A stretch of 17,966 nucleotides of DNA from Marinagarivorans sp. UBA5868 (GTDB taxonomy: Bacteria; Pseudomonadota; Gammaproteobacteria; Pseudomonadales; Cellvibrionaceae). The stretch lies in assembly GCA_002432095.1 (NCBI GenBank), contig DJFQ01000006.1:9401-27366 (forward strand), in the 5' to 3' direction. A model generated the notes under the pieces. That model worked only from the letters and a program-made list of their open reading frames with translations. It had not been told where the DNA came from and searched no databases. Shown in pieces: positions 17,207 to 17,966 of this stretch (position 1 is its first letter; every line of letters begins with the position of its first letter). The position numbers and the translations under genes were made by a program.

Positions 17207-17211
17207 AGGAG
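17207..17211 (+). promoter_or_regulatory. ribosome-binding site that decides the gatC start
   Basis: AGGAG lies six bases before GTG 17218. It is inside the reading frame of the upstream ATG 17200, which itself has no ribosome-binding site, so GTG is the better start. Confidence 0.65.
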
Positions 17212-17217
17212 AATCCC

Positions 17218-17499
17218 GTGGACCGTTCCGAAATCGAAAAACTGGCGCAATTAGCGCGCCTGGAAATTCGTGCAGAAGCACTCGAAGAAGTCGCCGACCG
17301 CATCAGTAATGTCCTTGCATTAGTGGATCAATTGCAGGCGCTGGACACGGCTCACGTAGAACCCATGGCGCACCCTCTCGATGCCGTGCAGAGATTGCGT
17401 GCAGACAATGTCACCGAACCGGACTGCCGCGCTGCGTTTCTCGCCATCGCTCCCGCCACCGAAAATGGTCTTTATCTCGTTCCCAAAGTCATCGATTAA
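17218..17499 (+). CDS. gatC: Asp-tRNA(Asn)/Glu-tRNA(Gln) amidotransferase subunit C
   Basis: GatC is the small subunit that wraps around and stabilises GatA and GatB in the GatCAB complex, which converts Glu-tRNA(Gln) and Asp-tRNA(Asn) to their amidated forms. GTG 17218 gives 93 residues beginning VDRSEIEKLAQLARLEI, the normal family opening and length. The C-terminal part has VEPMAHPLDAVQRLRAD and the closing GLYLVPKVID. ATG 17200 would add six residues, but the AGGAG at 17207-17211 supports the GTG. gatA follows after 39 bp. Divergence from mreB is the usual arrangement in Pseudomonas-like genomes. Confidence 0.95.
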   Translation: MDRSEIEKLAQLARLEIRAEALEEVADRISNVLALVDQLQALDTAHVEPMAHPLDAVQRLRADNVTEPDCRAAFLAIAPATENGLYLVPKVID

Positions 17500-17538
17500 T
17501 TTTCCCGCGGCACTGCCCGCGCAGCGGATATTCACCCC

Positions 17539-17966
17539 ATGCACAATCTCACAATTGCTCAAATGATCCGCGAGCTGCGCCAGAAAACCTTTTCCAGCGC
17601 GGAATTGACGGAACATTTTCTCGGGCGCATCGAGCGCTTGGATAATCAGTACAACAGTTTCGTTTCTATCACTCGTGAACAGGCTCTGCAGCAAGCCCGA
17701 CAGGCGGACGCGCGTCTCGCCGCGGGAAATGCGCCAGCACTCTGCGGCATTCCTCTCGCTCATAAAGATATTTTTTGTACCAACGGCGTGCGCACCAGTT
17801 GCGGTTCAAAAATGCTCGATAATTTTGTGCCGCCTTACGACGCCACCATAGTGGAAAATTATTTGCGCGATGGCGTGGTGATGTTGGGCAAAACCAACAT
17901 GGATGAATTCGCAATGGGTTCATCCAACGAAACCAGTTATTACGGTCCGGTAAAAAATCCCTGGGC
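17539..17966 (+). CDS. gatA: Asp-tRNA(Asn)/Glu-tRNA(Gln) amidotransferase subunit A (5' part)
   Basis: GatA is the glutaminase/amidase subunit that releases ammonia from glutamine for GatB. The frame opens at ATG 17539 and runs to the window end without a stop, showing 142 residues of about 480. The catalytic-triad lysine is Lys76 in [10 protein letters not shown]. The conserved [19 protein letters not shown] stretch is present. The two active-site serines lie beyond the window. The Shine-Dalgarno is weak, so coupling to gatC is likely. Identity is certain from the amidase-signature N-terminus and the neighbour gatC. Confidence 0.95.
   Translation, partial: MHNLTIAQMIRELRQKTFSSAELTEHFLGRIERLDNQYNSFVSITREQALQQARQADARLAAGNAPALCGIPLAHKDIFCTNGVRTSCGSKMLDNFVPPYDATIVENYLRDGVVMLGKTNMDEFAMGSSNETSYYGPVKNPW

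Noticed and set aside
17124..17260. TTAGCGCGCC occurring twice (17124-17133 and 17251-17260) as a possible operator pair
   Set aside because: The second copy encodes conserved GatC residues (LARL region), so the match is most simply chance.

Overview
The window is a stretch of conserved housekeeping chromosome from a gammaproteobacterium. The gene order closely follows the Pseudomonas-type arrangement (lptB-rpoN-ptsN-rapZ-npr ... darP ... nit-yhdP-rng-maf-mreD-mreC-mreB | gatC-gatA). Protein sequences and gene order point to Pseudomonadales in the broad sense, perhaps a Cellvibrionales-like marine lineage. That placement is inference from gene content; no rRNA is present. Base composition looks moderately GC-rich throughout, with no obvious foreign island.

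Plus-strand left half (1-7415). It opens inside lptB (LPS-export ATPase). After a hairpin and a likely sigma-70 promoter comes rpoN (sigma-54), then the nitrogen-PTS genes ptsN, rapZ and npr. mgtE (Mg2+ channel), darP/yjgA (50S assembly factor) and an outer-membrane beta-barrel gene of the TraF_2 family follow. A 21-bp degenerate tandem repeat begins at the mgtE stop codon.

Minus-strand right half (16935 down to 7438). One tightly packed, probably co-transcribed run reads mreB-mreC-mreD-maf-rng-yhdP-nit. It combines rod-shape determination, a nucleotide pyrophosphatase, RNase G, the giant AsmA-like lipid-transport protein YhdP and a nitrilase-family amidase. Neighbours are 4-72 bp apart or overlap by about 11 bp. 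The run ends convergently against the TraF_2 gene with a 22-bp gap.

Right edge. A roughly 280-bp divergent intergenic region separates mreB from gatC-gatA (tRNA-dependent amidotransferase); gatA is cut by the window end.

I see no mobile element, CRISPR array, tRNA, rRNA or defence system, and nothing that looks like a new multi-gene system. The points worth a second look are: mreC, whose conserved N-terminus has an ATC exactly where homologues have the initiator ATG; the joint absence of tldD and pmbA from their usual places beside a retained darP; the absence of hpf between rpoN and ptsN; the TraF_2 barrel gene standing in the rearranged spot; the repeat array at the mgtE 3' end; and several clean intergenic hairpins.
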